DNA of 60,746 nt from Mariaggregatimicrobium sp964498785 (GCA_964498785.1 CAZCJL010000031.1:1-60746); one strand, 5' to 3'; shown: positions 25,982 to 35,929, counted from the first letter of the stretch. Notes: generated by a model from the letters alone, not told the origin. Made by a program: numbers and translations.

Positions 25982-27092
25982 TTTTTTCTCCTTTTTTTGG
26001 GGTAGTCATATTTATATTATTTTTAGATATATTTTTTGTGTTACCTTCATCTCCGCCGGTTTGGTTATTATTGAAAATTTTCGTAATTTCATCTTGTGGA
26101 AAATACGGGAGTTCCCTTGCATCTCCATCGGGTAAAATAATTTTCATTCCATAATTTTGGGGCATTATTTTACCAATTCGACACGTATTAATATCATTTT
26201 TCTCAAAAGCGTCCATCAGTTGTTGGCTTACCGATGCATCACAAACAATGAGTAATGCGCCGGAAGCAATAATACCCAGCGGATCCAATTGATACACATC
26301 ACATAACAATTTGCATTCCGGTAAAATATCTATCATGTCATATTCAATTTTTAATCCGACCTTTGCTGCTTTTGCGATTTCAAAAAGTCCTACAGCAATT
26401 CCGCCTTCTGTCGGATCGTGCATCGCGTGAATATCATTAAATTCATTGGCTATGTGTGCTTCACGAAGGACACTAATTCCCGGATCATATAAATAGTTTT
26501 TACTCTGCTCCACCAGTTCGCTCGAAAACATCTCTGCCAACTCGGTCTCTTTCTCCCGTGCAATAATCGAGGTGGCTTCAATGGCAACTCCTTTTGTAAG
26601 CAAAATATTATCACCAGGCGTAACTTTGCTAATATCAACAAGTTTATTCTTTTTAACTTCTCCCAACATTTGTCCAATGACAATCGGTCGGTCTAATCCA
26701 TGCGTAATTTCTGTATGTCCACCGCAGAATGCAATATTCAGGTTTTCACAAGAGCTATGGAGCTGTGAAAATATAGTGTCCACCATTTTTTTTGTTGTTT
26801 TATTTTCCGGAAGCAACACAGTTGCCAGAAACCAGCGTGGGATTCCTCCTTTACAGGCAATATCGTTCGCGTTTATATTTATTGTATAATAACCAATTTC
26901 ATCGGTGACAAAAGTGATCGGGTCAGTTTTTGCTAATAAATATTTTTCTCCAATATCAATAACAGCAGCATCTTCTCCGATTTGGGAACCTACAATTACA
27001 TCATCAGGTTTCATAGTGTATTTTTCGAGCATCGAGATTAGAAGATCGTGTGGTAGCTTACCTGCTGGCAAAAATTTTTTAGACTTTTTCAT
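25965..27092 (-). CDS. AIR synthase-related protein (HypE/ThiL-like)
   Basis: The 375-residue PurM-superfamily protein has an ATP-binding N-terminal half (GEDAAVIDIGEKYLLAKTDPI, and the NANDIACKGG motif) and a C-terminal AIRS_C domain with MHDPTEGG. It is closest by eye to the stand-alone 'AIR synthase family' HypE-like proteins. It lacks the C-terminal carbamoylated Cys of true HypE and ends in an Asn/Lys-rich tail. A hydrogenase-maturation role is therefore not supported here. It heads the amidase/holin operon with a 17-nt overlap. Confidence 0.8.
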   Translation of the reverse strand: MKKSKKFLPAGKLPHDLLISMLEKYTMKPDDVIVGSQIGEDAAVIDIGEKYLLAKTDPITFVTDEIGYYTININANDIACKGGIPRWFLATVLLPENKTTKKMVDTIFSQLHSSCENLNIAFCGGHTEITHGLDRPIVIGQMLGEVKKNKLVDISKVTPGDNILLTKGVAIEATSIIAREKETELAEMFSSELVEQSKNYLYDPGISVLREAHIANEFNDIHAMHDPTEGGIAVGLFEIAKAAKVGLKIEYDMIDILPECKLLCDVYQLDPLGIIASGALLIVCDASVSQQLMDAFEKNDINTCRIGKIMPQNYGMKIILPDGDARELPYFPQDEITKIFNNNQTGGDEGNTKNISKNNINMTTPKKGEKNGLSN

Positions 27093-27158
27093 ACCATAAT
27101 TTTTGTTAAAAATCTCACTTGAAGTCAGGCGGTGCGAAACTTTTTATAAACATTCCTT

Positions 27159-27187
27159 AAAATACTACAGATTTGCAAAAATAGCAA
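27159..27187 (-). promoter_or_regulatory. Probable promoter of the AIR synthase/lysis operon
   Basis: TTGCTA, a 17-nt spacer and TATTTT on the minus strand lie about 60 nt upstream of the AIR synthase-like start codon. Confidence 0.45.
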
Positions 27188-27304
27188 GTAAAAATTTAAA
27201 TTGAGGATATCGATTGTATTAAATTACATTTTCAGGTTGGATGTTCGGAGAGTAATAATTTTTTTTGGATAGCGTGGAACAGATTTGTCTTGCTAAGCCC
27301 CGAA

Positions 27305-28564
27305 CTAATTTCCAAAATTAAACGCCTGTTTGTAGACGACATTACCAGCGGCAGGATCACTGTAACCAAAATCTTTCCAATTCTTTATCCGTCGAATTAA
27401 ACACGATTCCATGGCTGCACTTCGCAATGTTGAGGAGACGATAGCGGCGTCGATGACTTTCCCGTCCGGATCGACTGTAAAACGAATCACTATTTTTCCC
27501 CGAACTTTTGGATTGATTTTTAATTCCTGTTTATAGCAATCTTGCAATGCCCGTTTGTGAGATTGTACGACTTTTATCACATGTTGAGCAGTACGCTGTT
27601 TTTTGTTTGCTGCCGGATTTCTGAGCTTTGCCAACGGACTTTCCGGCACTTCTTCAAATTCAACTCGGCGCTCCATTTCTTGTGTTTTCGCTGTTTCTAA
27701 TGGTTGAATATTGCCTGCCATTTTTTCCCGGTCTTCATCTGCGAGGCTCCGACCGCCTTTCGCCTTCTTCTGTTGCATTTCTTCAGCTTTTTTCCTTTGG
27801 TTTAATATATACTCGGCAGTATTATGACGCGGCACCTGAATAGAATGCAATTTTGATAAAACACTGGCTAAATGGTCGTCGTTTAAGTCCGCATAACCAA
27901 GAATGTCATCAACATAATCCTGGTCTGTAATTTTGGTTTTGCTGCCGATCATTCCCAGCAAACCCACAGATGCTAATTCTTCTTTTACATCCGATTGGGC
28001 TCTCATATTGTTTTCCACGATCTCTGCGAGGTCTTTTGAAAGAAGTTCTTCCACTTCTGGTAATGTTTTTGGTTTGGAGCGCCCCGCAACCTTGGGAGTG
28101 TTCGGATCAAATCCTGGCATATCTTTTATTGATTCCAGTGTTTTGTCTGCAAATGTTTCCATCCATTCGGAAATACTGGAAATAGTCTCCGGTTCTTCGG
28201 TAGCTGGTGTGTAGGTTGGCGCCGGTTCGGTAAATTCTGTCGGCCGGGCTTCCTCAATAAGTAATAAGTCAACGTATTGTTTCTGTAGCCGGGTGATGGT
28301 TCTGGAATCATATTCATGCGGAATTTTTTTTTCAAGATATAATATGCCCAACGTATGTACTAAAAGGGAAAATATGAAGATGAGCGTAAAACGAAGATCG
28401 ATTGATTTGAAAAAATTTTTTTTAAATTCTTTGGGGAATTTACTGATTCCGTAATTATCTACACCAGGGCACTGTGGATTTATTAATGTATTCATTAATT
28501 CATTGTCGGATCTGGAGTTGTTAACAGTTGCTCCTGATTCTGAATTATTAAAAAATTCTTTCAC
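27305..28564 (-). CDS. AgmX/TonB-like energy-transducer protein
   Basis: The protein is 419 residues from a GTG start (28564) preceded by GGAG at 6 nt. The frame is open further upstream, but the only promoter seen lies at 28618-28645, inside that extension. There is a cytoplasmic N-terminus, a single TM helix (FTLIFIFSLLVHTLGILYLE), a proline/charged periplasmic linker, and a C-terminal AgmX/PglI-TonB-type domain (KIVIRFTVDPDGKV...). It is likely to span the periplasm and couple inner-membrane energy to an envelope machine. The partner is not identifiable. Confidence 0.8.
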   Translation of the reverse strand: MKEFFNNSESGATVNNSRSDNELMNTLINPQCPGVDNYGISKFPKEFKKNFFKSIDLRFTLIFIFSLLVHTLGILYLEKKIPHEYDSRTITRLQKQYVDLLLIEEARPTEFTEPAPTYTPATEEPETISSISEWMETFADKTLESIKDMPGFDPNTPKVAGRSKPKTLPEVEELLSKDLAEIVENNMRAQSDVKEELASVGLLGMIGSKTKITDQDYVDDILGYADLNDDHLASVLSKLHSIQVPRHNTAEYILNQRKKAEEMQQKKAKGGRSLADEDREKMAGNIQPLETAKTQEMERRVEFEEVPESPLAKLRNPAANKKQRTAQHVIKVVQSHKRALQDCYKQELKINPKVRGKIVIRFTVDPDGKVIDAAIVSSTLRSAAMESCLIRRIKNWKDFGYSDPAAGNVVYKQAFNFGN

Positions 28565-28617
28565 ATTGAACTCCGTTCTAAGCTGCAATTTATATTTCGA
28601 TATAACAGGAAATGTAT

Positions 28618-28645
28618 AATATAGAGGATTATCTTTAAAAGTCAA
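28618..28645 (-). promoter_or_regulatory. Sigma70 promoter of the AgmX/TonB-like gene
   Basis: TTGACT, a 16-nt spacer and TATATT, the same hexamers and spacing as the metX leader promoter. Its position supports the GTG start at 28564. Confidence 0.65.
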
Positions 28646-28792
28646 GCAGAAAATGGTTTTATGTAAATATAATAACTGTTTAAAATGATTAAAAACAATA
28701 AGCAAAGCGATTATTATGAAATATATTATTAATTTATTGTGAATTATAAATATATTGTAAAAATTTAAAATATAAGTTTAACTCATTAAAAA

Positions 28793-29707
28793 TTAATACG
28801 TAGTCCCGTTCGATTTTATCAGATCTAAATCTGTCTTTGACTCCATCATTCCCTGTACAATATTAAGCATTTTGGTTTTTAAAAGAGATTGTGCCCGGGT
28901 GATATCCATTGAAACATCCACTGGTCGTTTTGCCGGGGTTTCAATATCATGCATAGACACTTTTATAAAACTATCTGTTGAAAAATTAAATATATGAGCC
29001 ATTTCGTTGCCAAAATCATACCGATTAATTCGCTGATTTCCACCAAGATTAATTTTTCCGTGAAAAGAATTAAAAGATAGCTCAATGAGCGCACTGGCCA
29101 GATTATTCACGAGGATCGGGCTTCTGTATTGATCATAAAATAGTTTTACCGGTTGTTTCATGTTGATACGATTTAGAATACTATGAGAAAATGAATTTGA
29201 ATTCGTGAACGGTGTTCCATAAATTAGCGCCGCACGGGCAACGACATAGCTCTGACAATATTTCTCTAACTTCTCTTCGGCCATAACTTTGGTCTCTCCG
29301 TAATAATTGATCGGCGCAACCGGGTCATCTTCTTTGTAAAGTCCTTTTTGACCGTTATAAACCATATCTGAAGAAACGAAAATCAGTTTGAAATTCAAAG
29401 CATTTGATAGCTCGATCCAGGTATCTATTCCTTTAACATTGACATCAAACGCACGCTCCCGGTGAATCTCACATTCATCAACTGCTGTGAGCGCTGCCGT
29501 TAAAATAACGGCATCTGGCGAAGTGTACATTATAACTTCGGTAATTGACTTCGAGTCAGTTAAATCGAGATAGCGCCAATCGACATGGGGAATATCGTAT
29601 TTGTGGGCGTGATAAGTGGAGACCACATCATAATTTGACTGTGCCTGCCGAAGCAAATGGCCGCCAACAAAACCGCTTCCGCCGGTAATCAGTAATCGCT
29701 TTTTCAT
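28793..29707 (-). CDS. RmlD-like sugar-nucleotide reductase (SDR)
   Basis: The 304-residue extended short-chain dehydrogenase has the Rossmann motif GGSGFVGGHLL at residues 7-17 and the catalytic YxxxK in YYGETK. It resembles dTDP-4-dehydrorhamnose reductase (RmlD), which makes dTDP-L-rhamnose, but no rmlABC genes are nearby. It could act on another NDP-sugar. It overlaps the end of the GWxTD gene by 4 nt (ATGA), so the two are translationally coupled. Confidence 0.75.
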   Translation of the reverse strand: MKKRLLITGGSGFVGGHLLRQAQSNYDVVSTYHAHKYDIPHVDWRYLDLTDSKSITEVIMYTSPDAVILTAALTAVDECEIHRERAFDVNVKGIDTWIELSNALNFKLIFVSSDMVYNGQKGLYKEDDPVAPINYYGETKVMAEEKLEKYCQSYVVARAALIYGTPFTNSNSFSHSILNRINMKQPVKLFYDQYRSPILVNNLASALIELSFNSFHGKINLGGNQRINRYDFGNEMAHIFNFSTDSFIKVSMHDIETPAKRPVDVSMDITRAQSLLKTKMLNIVQGMMESKTDLDLIKSNGTTY

Positions 29708-31830
29708 TCGTATGCCTCCAGTTTGAATTGTATTTTTTCCGTCGTTGTTTTATTTGCAATAAGATCAGTAAGTTGCAGCGTTAATGAATAATGCCCCGGT
29801 GAATAAGAACCAAGACCCAATCGTCGATACTGATACTCAGTTTCCGAATTTCCTTCGATTTGGTAAGAGGTTGTAATATCCCCGGACATATTGATTAAAT
29901 TTAAGCGCTGCAATATTTTTTTTATCGGGTGGATGTGTGTTTTATCAGGACGAATAGTATATTCAATGTTAAAAGAAGTTAAGCCGGATTCGTTTTGTTG
30001 CAGGTTATATGTCTCATAATAAATATAAACAGGGTCTCCTGTGGTAAAGCGTTTAAATGGATTGGGCAGAATTTTTAGATCATCCCGGGTATAATAATAA
30101 CCAGCAGTAGAATCCCTTTCAATATTGAATGCCAGTTGGATGTTACTCAATGCCAATTCATCGTTATCGAATGGGCTGACGTCGATTTCGCCGCGGACCG
30201 AAGCATGTTTTTTGGATTCAAGATCATGCAACTCGAATATTAAATGATATTGGCCGGCTCTGTGCTCGAATTCTTCCTGATGGAGTAAATAGTTTTTATT
30301 GCTCAGCATGTATTGCTCAGATTCATTAAATTGAATCAGTTTGGACGCCTGATAAATTTTGTCCCAATTTTCATTTAATAAAAAAATTCCCTGATTTAAG
30401 CGCGAGTTCCATTTGTTTTCCTGGTAAATAAAGTGAATGCTGTCCGCCGGAATTGCATAACTAAGATTGATTTTCGTCGATTTTTTTGTCCCCCTGAATT
30501 TGGTGATATCCATCGCAATTTCAATAATGTGATCTTTTTGGATGAAATCGTAATAATCCGGTTGTACAGAAATCATGCGTTCAAATACATTTCGATAATC
30601 ATTTTCAGGAGTATTCCCCCATGCAAATTCATATCGATTTTGCAGAAAACGGTCTTCGAATATATATTCAAAATCCGGATAAAGCCAGACTTCCTTCGAG
30701 TGATTCAAGGGATTTCGTGGGTTCCCATCACCGGATATGCCTATTTCGGGACGGGTTCGATATAAAGTCTCGGGCTTGCCAAAGCGAATGTAAACTTTTC
30801 CCTGGTCAGTCTTCCAGCCTTCAATTCCCTTGTCAAAGTCAGAAAATCGCAGGTTGGCATAAGCCACTCTGCTGTAATGCTCCAGTTTTCGTTCGTTAAT
30901 TTCTGTCAACATGAGGGGATCTTTTGACTGCCACATTTCCGAAGCATTGCGATTATAATTCGCCAGATCAGTTGTGAGTTTCATTTTTTCTTCAGGAGTG
31001 ATTATCGACTCGATTGAATTGAAGATGTGCCGCTGCTCCGGTGTCATATATTTCATGGATTCTTCAAATTCTTTTTCGGCACGTTCATATTGTTCATCCT
31101 GATAATAAGCGAACCCTAAAAAGAGGTGGCAATTTTTATCGTTCGGAATAATTTTAACCGCCCGCTCCAAAAGATCGATCATATCAAACAATTCGTTGTA
31201 TTCGTAATACAGCATTCCGAGATGATAGTAGGCATCTGCAAAATCAGGCTTTAATGCAATTACTTTGTTAAAATAAAAGACAGCTTTATCCTTGTCATCC
31301 TTTGCAAACTCGTAGAAATAAATGACGCCGCCTTCTTCCGGATCGATCATGTAACGGTAGCGCATCACATCAGCTTGCTTAAGTAATCCCAAATGATAAT
31401 ATGCCAGATAGTAATTCGGATCCTGTTTAATCACCCGTTTCAACTGTTGAATTGCAGAAGTTCGCATTGACATATCAAGCAGCAGCATGGCATAATTGAA
31501 CCGATATTCGATATTATCCCTATTTCGGCGGAGCGCTTCCTTGAATTCCAGATTTGCCAGAAAGCGACTGCGAACGGTTCCCTTTTCCATAAGTGCGAGT
31601 CCAAGTTGATAATGAAACGTTGCTGAATCCGAAGATAAATGAACAGCGTGGCGCAGGCAGTGAATTGCAGAATCTATATTTCCGTTAGTCAAAAAGTGTT
31701 GCCCGGTTTCAAAAAGTGAGTCTGCACGAGAAATTTCCGACTGCGCGCGACAAGGGATGGATGAAATAACACAAATCCCGACGATGATCATCAGGAAATT
31801 TATTATAGGGATAGTGTTACGTAATTTCAT
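29704..31830 (-). CDS. TPR and GWxTD-domain envelope protein
   Basis: The 708-residue protein has a signal peptide, about six TPR-like helical pairs (residues ~30-250), then the GWxTD domain with its name motif GWKTDQG (~345). The C-terminal half is beta-rich. The GWxTD family occurs mainly in Calditrichota, Ignavibacteria, Marinimicrobia and relatives, and its function is unknown. It is coupled to the RmlD-like reductase, hinting at a surface or cell-envelope role. Confidence 0.88.
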   Translation of the reverse strand: MKLRNTIPIINFLMIIVGICVISSIPCRAQSEISRADSLFETGQHFLTNGNIDSAIHCLRHAVHLSSDSATFHYQLGLALMEKGTVRSRFLANLEFKEALRRNRDNIEYRFNYAMLLLDMSMRTSAIQQLKRVIKQDPNYYLAYYHLGLLKQADVMRYRYMIDPEEGGVIYFYEFAKDDKDKAVFYFNKVIALKPDFADAYYHLGMLYYEYNELFDMIDLLERAVKIIPNDKNCHLFLGFAYYQDEQYERAEKEFEESMKYMTPEQRHIFNSIESIITPEEKMKLTTDLANYNRNASEMWQSKDPLMLTEINERKLEHYSRVAYANLRFSDFDKGIEGWKTDQGKVYIRFGKPETLYRTRPEIGISGDGNPRNPLNHSKEVWLYPDFEYIFEDRFLQNRYEFAWGNTPENDYRNVFERMISVQPDYYDFIQKDHIIEIAMDITKFRGTKKSTKINLSYAIPADSIHFIYQENKWNSRLNQGIFLLNENWDKIYQASKLIQFNESEQYMLSNKNYLLHQEEFEHRAGQYHLIFELHDLESKKHASVRGEIDVSPFDNDELALSNIQLAFNIERDSTAGYYYTRDDLKILPNPFKRFTTGDPVYIYYETYNLQQNESGLTSFNIEYTIRPDKTHIHPIKKILQRLNLINMSGDITTSYQIEGNSETEYQYRRLGLGSYSPGHYSLTLQLTDLIANKTTTEKIQFKLEAYE

Positions 31831-31875
31831 TTTTCATTGTCGTTACTGTCCCAATTCAACATTAATCGTTAAAAA

Positions 31876-31974
31876 AGGGCTGTACCATAAGTCACATACC
31901 GTGCCCTGCCATGCATTTGTATTTTGAAAATATGTGCAGGAAGGGACACAAGTTGTGGCTTTTAATACAGCCCT
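31876..31974. repeat. Terminal-inverted-repeat element / large hairpin
   Basis: A 99-nt element begins AGGGCTGTA and ends TACAGCCCT; the first 22 nt match the reverse complement of the last 22 with a few mismatches. The GGGCTGT ends resemble IS-type terminal inverted repeats, but there is no ORF inside, so a MITE or IS remnant is possible. The minus strand carries U-runs after the hairpin, so it may also terminate the PorV-like gene. Confidence 0.55.
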
Positions 31975-32001
31975 ATAAAAAAGAAAGCATCTGTTTATTG
32001 T

Positions 32002-33303
32002 TTAAAATCTGAATGCTAAAGTTACAAGAAATTTACTGATGTCGATATCCTCCGTGACATTCTGGAATTCAGAGGAAAGGTCTGACTGGTCTTTCCACCA
32101 GCCTCGCAACCATGCTACATCAAGTTTAACCTGCTTATCCAGAAGCAGGCCGACGCCTGCTGTAAAAAATTCGCGATCGTTTTCTGATGTTGCATCTTCA
32201 AAAGGTAGCGGTTGGTTAAAGTAACCGGCCCGCAGTTGAAGATTTAGCAACGGTACAATAAATTCAGCACCCATGCGGTATTGAGTCGTTGCTCTGTAGT
32301 ATCGTTTAAAATAACGATTAGATTCAGCGAGGCTCCCTTCAGGTGGTTCAGAGATATACTTTAATTGTGACCAGTCGGCATATTCAATATCTCCGGAGAT
32401 CGTCAGGTTTGGCAACAAAGTGAAGGCGGCCCCGACACTAAACACAAAGGGTGATTTTGTGGAATAATTCCACTGACCGTTGTCTGGATAAACGAAAACG
32501 GAATCGGCATAGTCTGGATCATAATTATCGAAATATTCATCACGAGTTGACCAATCTTCTTTTGCTTTCAATTTAATTGGTGTCTGCATTGTCACTCCAA
32601 TGCGGCCGAGAATTCCCATCCGGTAAAGTGCTCCCAATGTGAAGTTTGTGGCACTGTAATCAGTATTTATTGTTAAATCTTTCAAATAATCATAGTAATA
32701 AATATTAAATTGATCATCGTATTTATCAGTCCATTGATATTCATTGTTCCCGCGCCAAATATTAAGGGAAGCGCCAATGGCAAGATTCATCGTGACATCA
32801 ATCGCACCGGAAAATGTCCAGTTGCTCAAACTACCTCCCTCAATTTCCATGAAGCCGCGCTGATATGCGGTATCAGTTCCGGCATCAAAAAAACCATCTA
32901 TGGAAAATCCGCTGTCAAAACTTCTCACACGATTATAACCCACTGCAAATACAAGGCTGCCGCGATAGGTGGGGTATGGTAATACAAATCCGAACGAATT
33001 GAATTTTGTGGCGTTTGTTTCATCGATAGTTTCCTGAGCACCTGCGGCGGTGGCCTTATTTTCCATCATGAAATGGGACATGGAGCCGAGCATTTCCATT
33101 CGTCGTATTTGCGCCAGACCAGCCGGGTTCCAGTACGCCGCTGTATAATCGTCTGCAACTGCGGTGAAAGCTCCGCCCATGGACATCGCACGGGCACCGA
33201 TCCCGTATTGATGCCCCAGGAAGAAAACCTCAGTTTGCCCGAACGCACCCTGATAAATAAAGAGCAGAACGAATATTGAAATATACAGGGAAATTTTTCT
33301 CAT
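32002..33303 (-). CDS. PorV/UPF0164-like outer-membrane barrel
   Basis: The 433-residue protein has a signal peptide and the family signature 'GIGARAMSMGGAFTAVADD' followed by YWNPAGL, then a long beta-barrel ending in LVTLAFRF. It belongs to the FadL-fold group that includes PorV, the outer-membrane partner of PorU in type IX secretion, and the UPF0164 family. The role could be lipid or hydrophobic transport, or PorV-like. The ATG with GGAG 7 nt upstream is chosen over an upstream TTG. Confidence 0.8.
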   Translation of the reverse strand: MRKISLYISIFVLLFIYQGAFGQTEVFFLGHQYGIGARAMSMGGAFTAVADDYTAAYWNPAGLAQIRRMEMLGSMSHFMMENKATAAGAQETIDETNATKFNSFGFVLPYPTYRGSLVFAVGYNRVRSFDSGFSIDGFFDAGTDTAYQRGFMEIEGGSLSNWTFSGAIDVTMNLAIGASLNIWRGNNEYQWTDKYDDQFNIYYYDYLKDLTINTDYSATNFTLGALYRMGILGRIGVTMQTPIKLKAKEDWSTRDEYFDNYDPDYADSVFVYPDNGQWNYSTKSPFVFSVGAAFTLLPNLTISGDIEYADWSQLKYISEPPEGSLAESNRYFKRYYRATTQYRMGAEFIVPLLNLQLRAGYFNQPLPFEDATSENDREFFTAGVGLLLDKQVKLDVAWLRGWWKDQSDLSSEFQNVTEDIDISKFLVTLAFRF

Positions 33304-33369
33304 ATTTAAACTCCGCAATAAGTTAATCTCTTGTTCAACGACTGTAGAAAAAACAACCTTTCTTATTAA

Positions 33370-34317
33370 CTACTTTTTGCTCTTTTTTGATGAGCTGGAA
33401 GAGCTGGACGAGCTTTTCGATTTTGAACGCGATGACGAACTACCCGAACTACTACGTTGTTCCGAAGAACTACTTTTTCTCGTTGCCGGCGCTCTGTACT
33501 TTGGTTTGCTGCTCGAAGATGATGGCCGCGAGTACGAAGAAGACTTCGACCTTGTTGTAGTTGGTCTCCGAACTCGTTTCGGCTGAGAAGGTGTTTCACT
33601 CTTCTTTCTTCTGGTTACCTGCGGTGAAGTCGTTGTTTTTTTGGGACGAGTTGCCTGCGGTGCTTTACGCACGCTTTGATCCGGCTTTGTTCGGCGAACG
33701 GTTTCTGTTGACTTTCTCCTTGAAACCGCTTCACGATCATTCGTCTTCACTTGCTGTGTGACATGTTGCTTTACTTTTTCAGCCGGCGTCAATTTTCGTT
33801 TTTTAATTATCCGTTTTGTCGGATAAGCATCCCGTCTTGAAAAATCTCGCTGGACGCGTTCTTTGGGCTGCCAGTAGTTCCTATTGCCATCAAAGCTCCG
33901 GTAATAATGATTCCGTGGGTGGTAGTAATAATAATTTTGATAGGCCCAGGTATCGTACCATGGATCATAAAAAGGATCATATATTCCCACATGGAAATAG
34001 TTTCTGCCATAAATCCATGGATCATAATATCCATGATGATAACGGTGCCAACGGTAATAAGGAGACCAATATTCCCACGCATGCGGCCCGTAGTATACCG
34101 GGGTCCCGGCGTATACATTGACATTGTAATAATACATATCGTCTGTATCTTCGTAACCGTGCTGGTCATACTCATATTCGTAATCTTCTTCATAACCGGA
34201 ATAATAGTCGGTCTCAACATTCGGGCGGGAAAATTGGGTATAACAACCACTCATAACAAAAGCAACTATTAGAAAGCTGATAAAAAGCGATATTTTAGAG
34301 GATTTTTTCAAAGTCAT
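33370..34317 (-). CDS. Lipoprotein with Tyr-rich and Arg/Ser-rich halves
   Basis: The 315-residue protein has a lipobox at VMSGC (residues ~20-24), so it is a lipoprotein. Residues ~30-150 are very rich in Tyr, Trp, His and Asp, with many YYxxH and DPWY units. Residues ~165-315 turn into a strongly basic region rich in Lys, Arg, Ser and Thr, ending in long Ser runs. The two halves have opposite charge character. No family is recognised. Strong AGGAGG precedes the ATG. It may bind anionic surface polymer or metal; that is speculation. Confidence 0.7.
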   Translation of the reverse strand: MTLKKSSKISLFISFLIVAFVMSGCYTQFSRPNVETDYYSGYEEDYEYEYDQHGYEDTDDMYYYNVNVYAGTPVYYGPHAWEYWSPYYRWHRYHHGYYDPWIYGRNYFHVGIYDPFYDPWYDTWAYQNYYYYHPRNHYYRSFDGNRNYWQPKERVQRDFSRRDAYPTKRIIKKRKLTPAEKVKQHVTQQVKTNDREAVSRRKSTETVRRTKPDQSVRKAPQATRPKKTTTSPQVTRRKKSETPSQPKRVRRPTTTRSKSSSYSRPSSSSSKPKYRAPATRKSSSSEQRSSSGSSSSRSKSKSSSSSSSSSKKSKK

Positions 34318-34480
34318 TTTTATTCCTCCTATTTATAAAAACAATTTATTTTTTAAACATAGTAAGTGGTTAGCAGATTTCCTCAGTGCATGAAAGAAAA
34401 TAAAGCCAATCTGCTAACCACTATCTAATACCTTAGACGAAATAAAAGCCAAAAAGTTCACATCTGAAGTCAGTTGAAAC

Positions 34481-35929
34481 TTATCTTTGTTGGAGGGTTC
34501 GTATTTGTTGATACGTGTTTTTTACTTCATCCAGTCTGCTGGTTCCGAAGCGTTTGAGAGCATTTAATTTTAGTGTGAGCGCTTCAAGGTGTTCGGTTTT
34601 GCTTAAATTATGTTGGCTGTTCAAAATTAAGTTAATAATTTCAAGCGTCTTATCAGGATCTTGAACCGTTAGTTTTGCTAATTCAAGCAAACTCTGCCAT
34701 CGGCCGAACCACTGAATTTGGGATGCATTGTCAAAACATCTGTAGGCTGCTTTATAATTTGATTTTTTCTTTAAATTTAGACCGAGTTTAAAAAACATTT
34801 TTCCGCAGTCAGTAAAATATCGTTTGTAGTCCGAATCCTTTGGCAGACCGGTTATTTCGTTAACAGGCTGATTTTTAATAATATTGTGAAGACGATCACA
34901 CCCTTTAATTTCCTGGTCCAGATACTGGTATTCAATACATGCAATTCGCCAGCCAATTTCATCGCGGGCTTTCTGGGTGTTTAAATCATTGATTAATTGT
35001 TCAAAGCCGGCTTTTGCTTGTTGGTATTTTTTCTCATTTATTAATTGAAGGCACTGATTTTTTTTCTCGGACGCGGCAATATTTCCGCCATCCCACCGGA
35101 TCCATTTTGTATAATTATCGACAAACCCCAATTGATTCTGAGACGGCGCTATTTGTTGGGCTCGTTGAAACAACGATAGAGCCAGTTCGGTGTTATAAAG
35201 TTTTGCTACCGTAATTGCCTGGTAATACACATAACGAAAATGAATTTCAGCGTCAATTGAATCTGTAATGGTATAGGCGCCGGCTAACAATTTCTTCTCT
35301 CGCTTTTCGTTTAAAAATGCTGTTTGCATAAGTACATCCTCTGCCGTCCGATAATTTTCGTACGCTTTTTCCCATTCATTTAGTTTATAATAATTTTCGC
35401 CAAGACGATAATAAAGGACGTGCTCGCTTTTATCTCTGGAAATAATTTGCTTCAGTTCAAAAATGGCTTTTTCGTAATATGATCTGTCTTCCGTAAAATC
35501 ACCTTGAAGCGTATAAACCTTGGCAAGAAGGTCTTTAATGGTTAAATTAAACGGATCGATTCGGACGGCTTTGCGCAATTCATTTCCTGCTTTTTCCAGT
35601 TTTTGACTGATAATGATTCGCTTTTTATTTATGCTTTCTAAAAAGAGTGAATCAGTCGTATCTTTTTGTTTATCTTTGGTAAGCGTCCAAAGGGAGTCAG
35701 CGATTTCTTGATTTAGAAGAGCTTCGTTATAAAGATCATGCGCTTTCAATTTTCTGTTTTCGGTCACAAAAAGTCTGCTAGTAATTGAATCAGACTCGAC
35801 CGCAGTTAAACTGTCAATTCCGGCGGGAAAAAAGTTTCCGTCATCTTTTTGAAATTTAACAATTACGCCGCATCCATTCAATTGAATCATTATAATTATT
35901 GTAAGTATGTATAATAACACCCTGTTCAT
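34481..35929 (-). CDS. TPR lipoprotein, tandem paralogue 1
   Basis: The 482-residue protein has a signal peptide and a lipobox (LNGC at ~21). The remainder is helical with TPR-like pairs (about 130-215, 280-320, 380-470), including 'YYRLGENYYKLNEWEKAYENY'. It is the third gene in a co-directional set of three related proteins, 16 nt after the preceding one. Shared motifs include WDGGNIxAxEK and AYxxxxxASxIxW. Function unknown; probably a periplasmic or outer-membrane assembly scaffold. Confidence 0.75.
   Translation of the reverse strand: MNRVLLYILTIIIMIQLNGCGVIVKFQKDDGNFFPAGIDSLTAVESDSITSRLFVTENRKLKAHDLYNEALLNQEIADSLWTLTKDKQKDTTDSLFLESINKKRIIISQKLEKAGNELRKAVRIDPFNLTIKDLLAKVYTLQGDFTEDRSYYEKAIFELKQIISRDKSEHVLYYRLGENYYKLNEWEKAYENYRTAEDVLMQTAFLNEKREKKLLAGAYTITDSIDAEIHFRYVYYQAITVAKLYNTELALSLFQRAQQIAPSQNQLGFVDNYTKWIRWDGGNIAASEKKNQCLQLINEKKYQQAKAGFEQLINDLNTQKARDEIGWRIACIEYQYLDQEIKGCDRLHNIIKNQPVNEITGLPKDSDYKRYFTDCGKMFFKLGLNLKKKSNYKAAYRCFDNASQIQWFGRWQSLLELAKLTVQDPDKTLEIINLILNSQHNLSKTEHLEALTLKLNALKRFGTSRLDEVKNTYQQIRTLQQR

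Noticed and set aside
25965..27092. Hydrogenase maturation by the HypE-like protein
   Set aside because: The C-terminal Cys motif of HypE is absent and there are no hyp or hydrogenase genes in the window.
28565..28705. N-terminal extension of the AgmX/TonB-like protein
   Set aside because: It would include the promoter, and the first Met has no ribosome site; the GTG at 28564 has GGAG at 6 nt.
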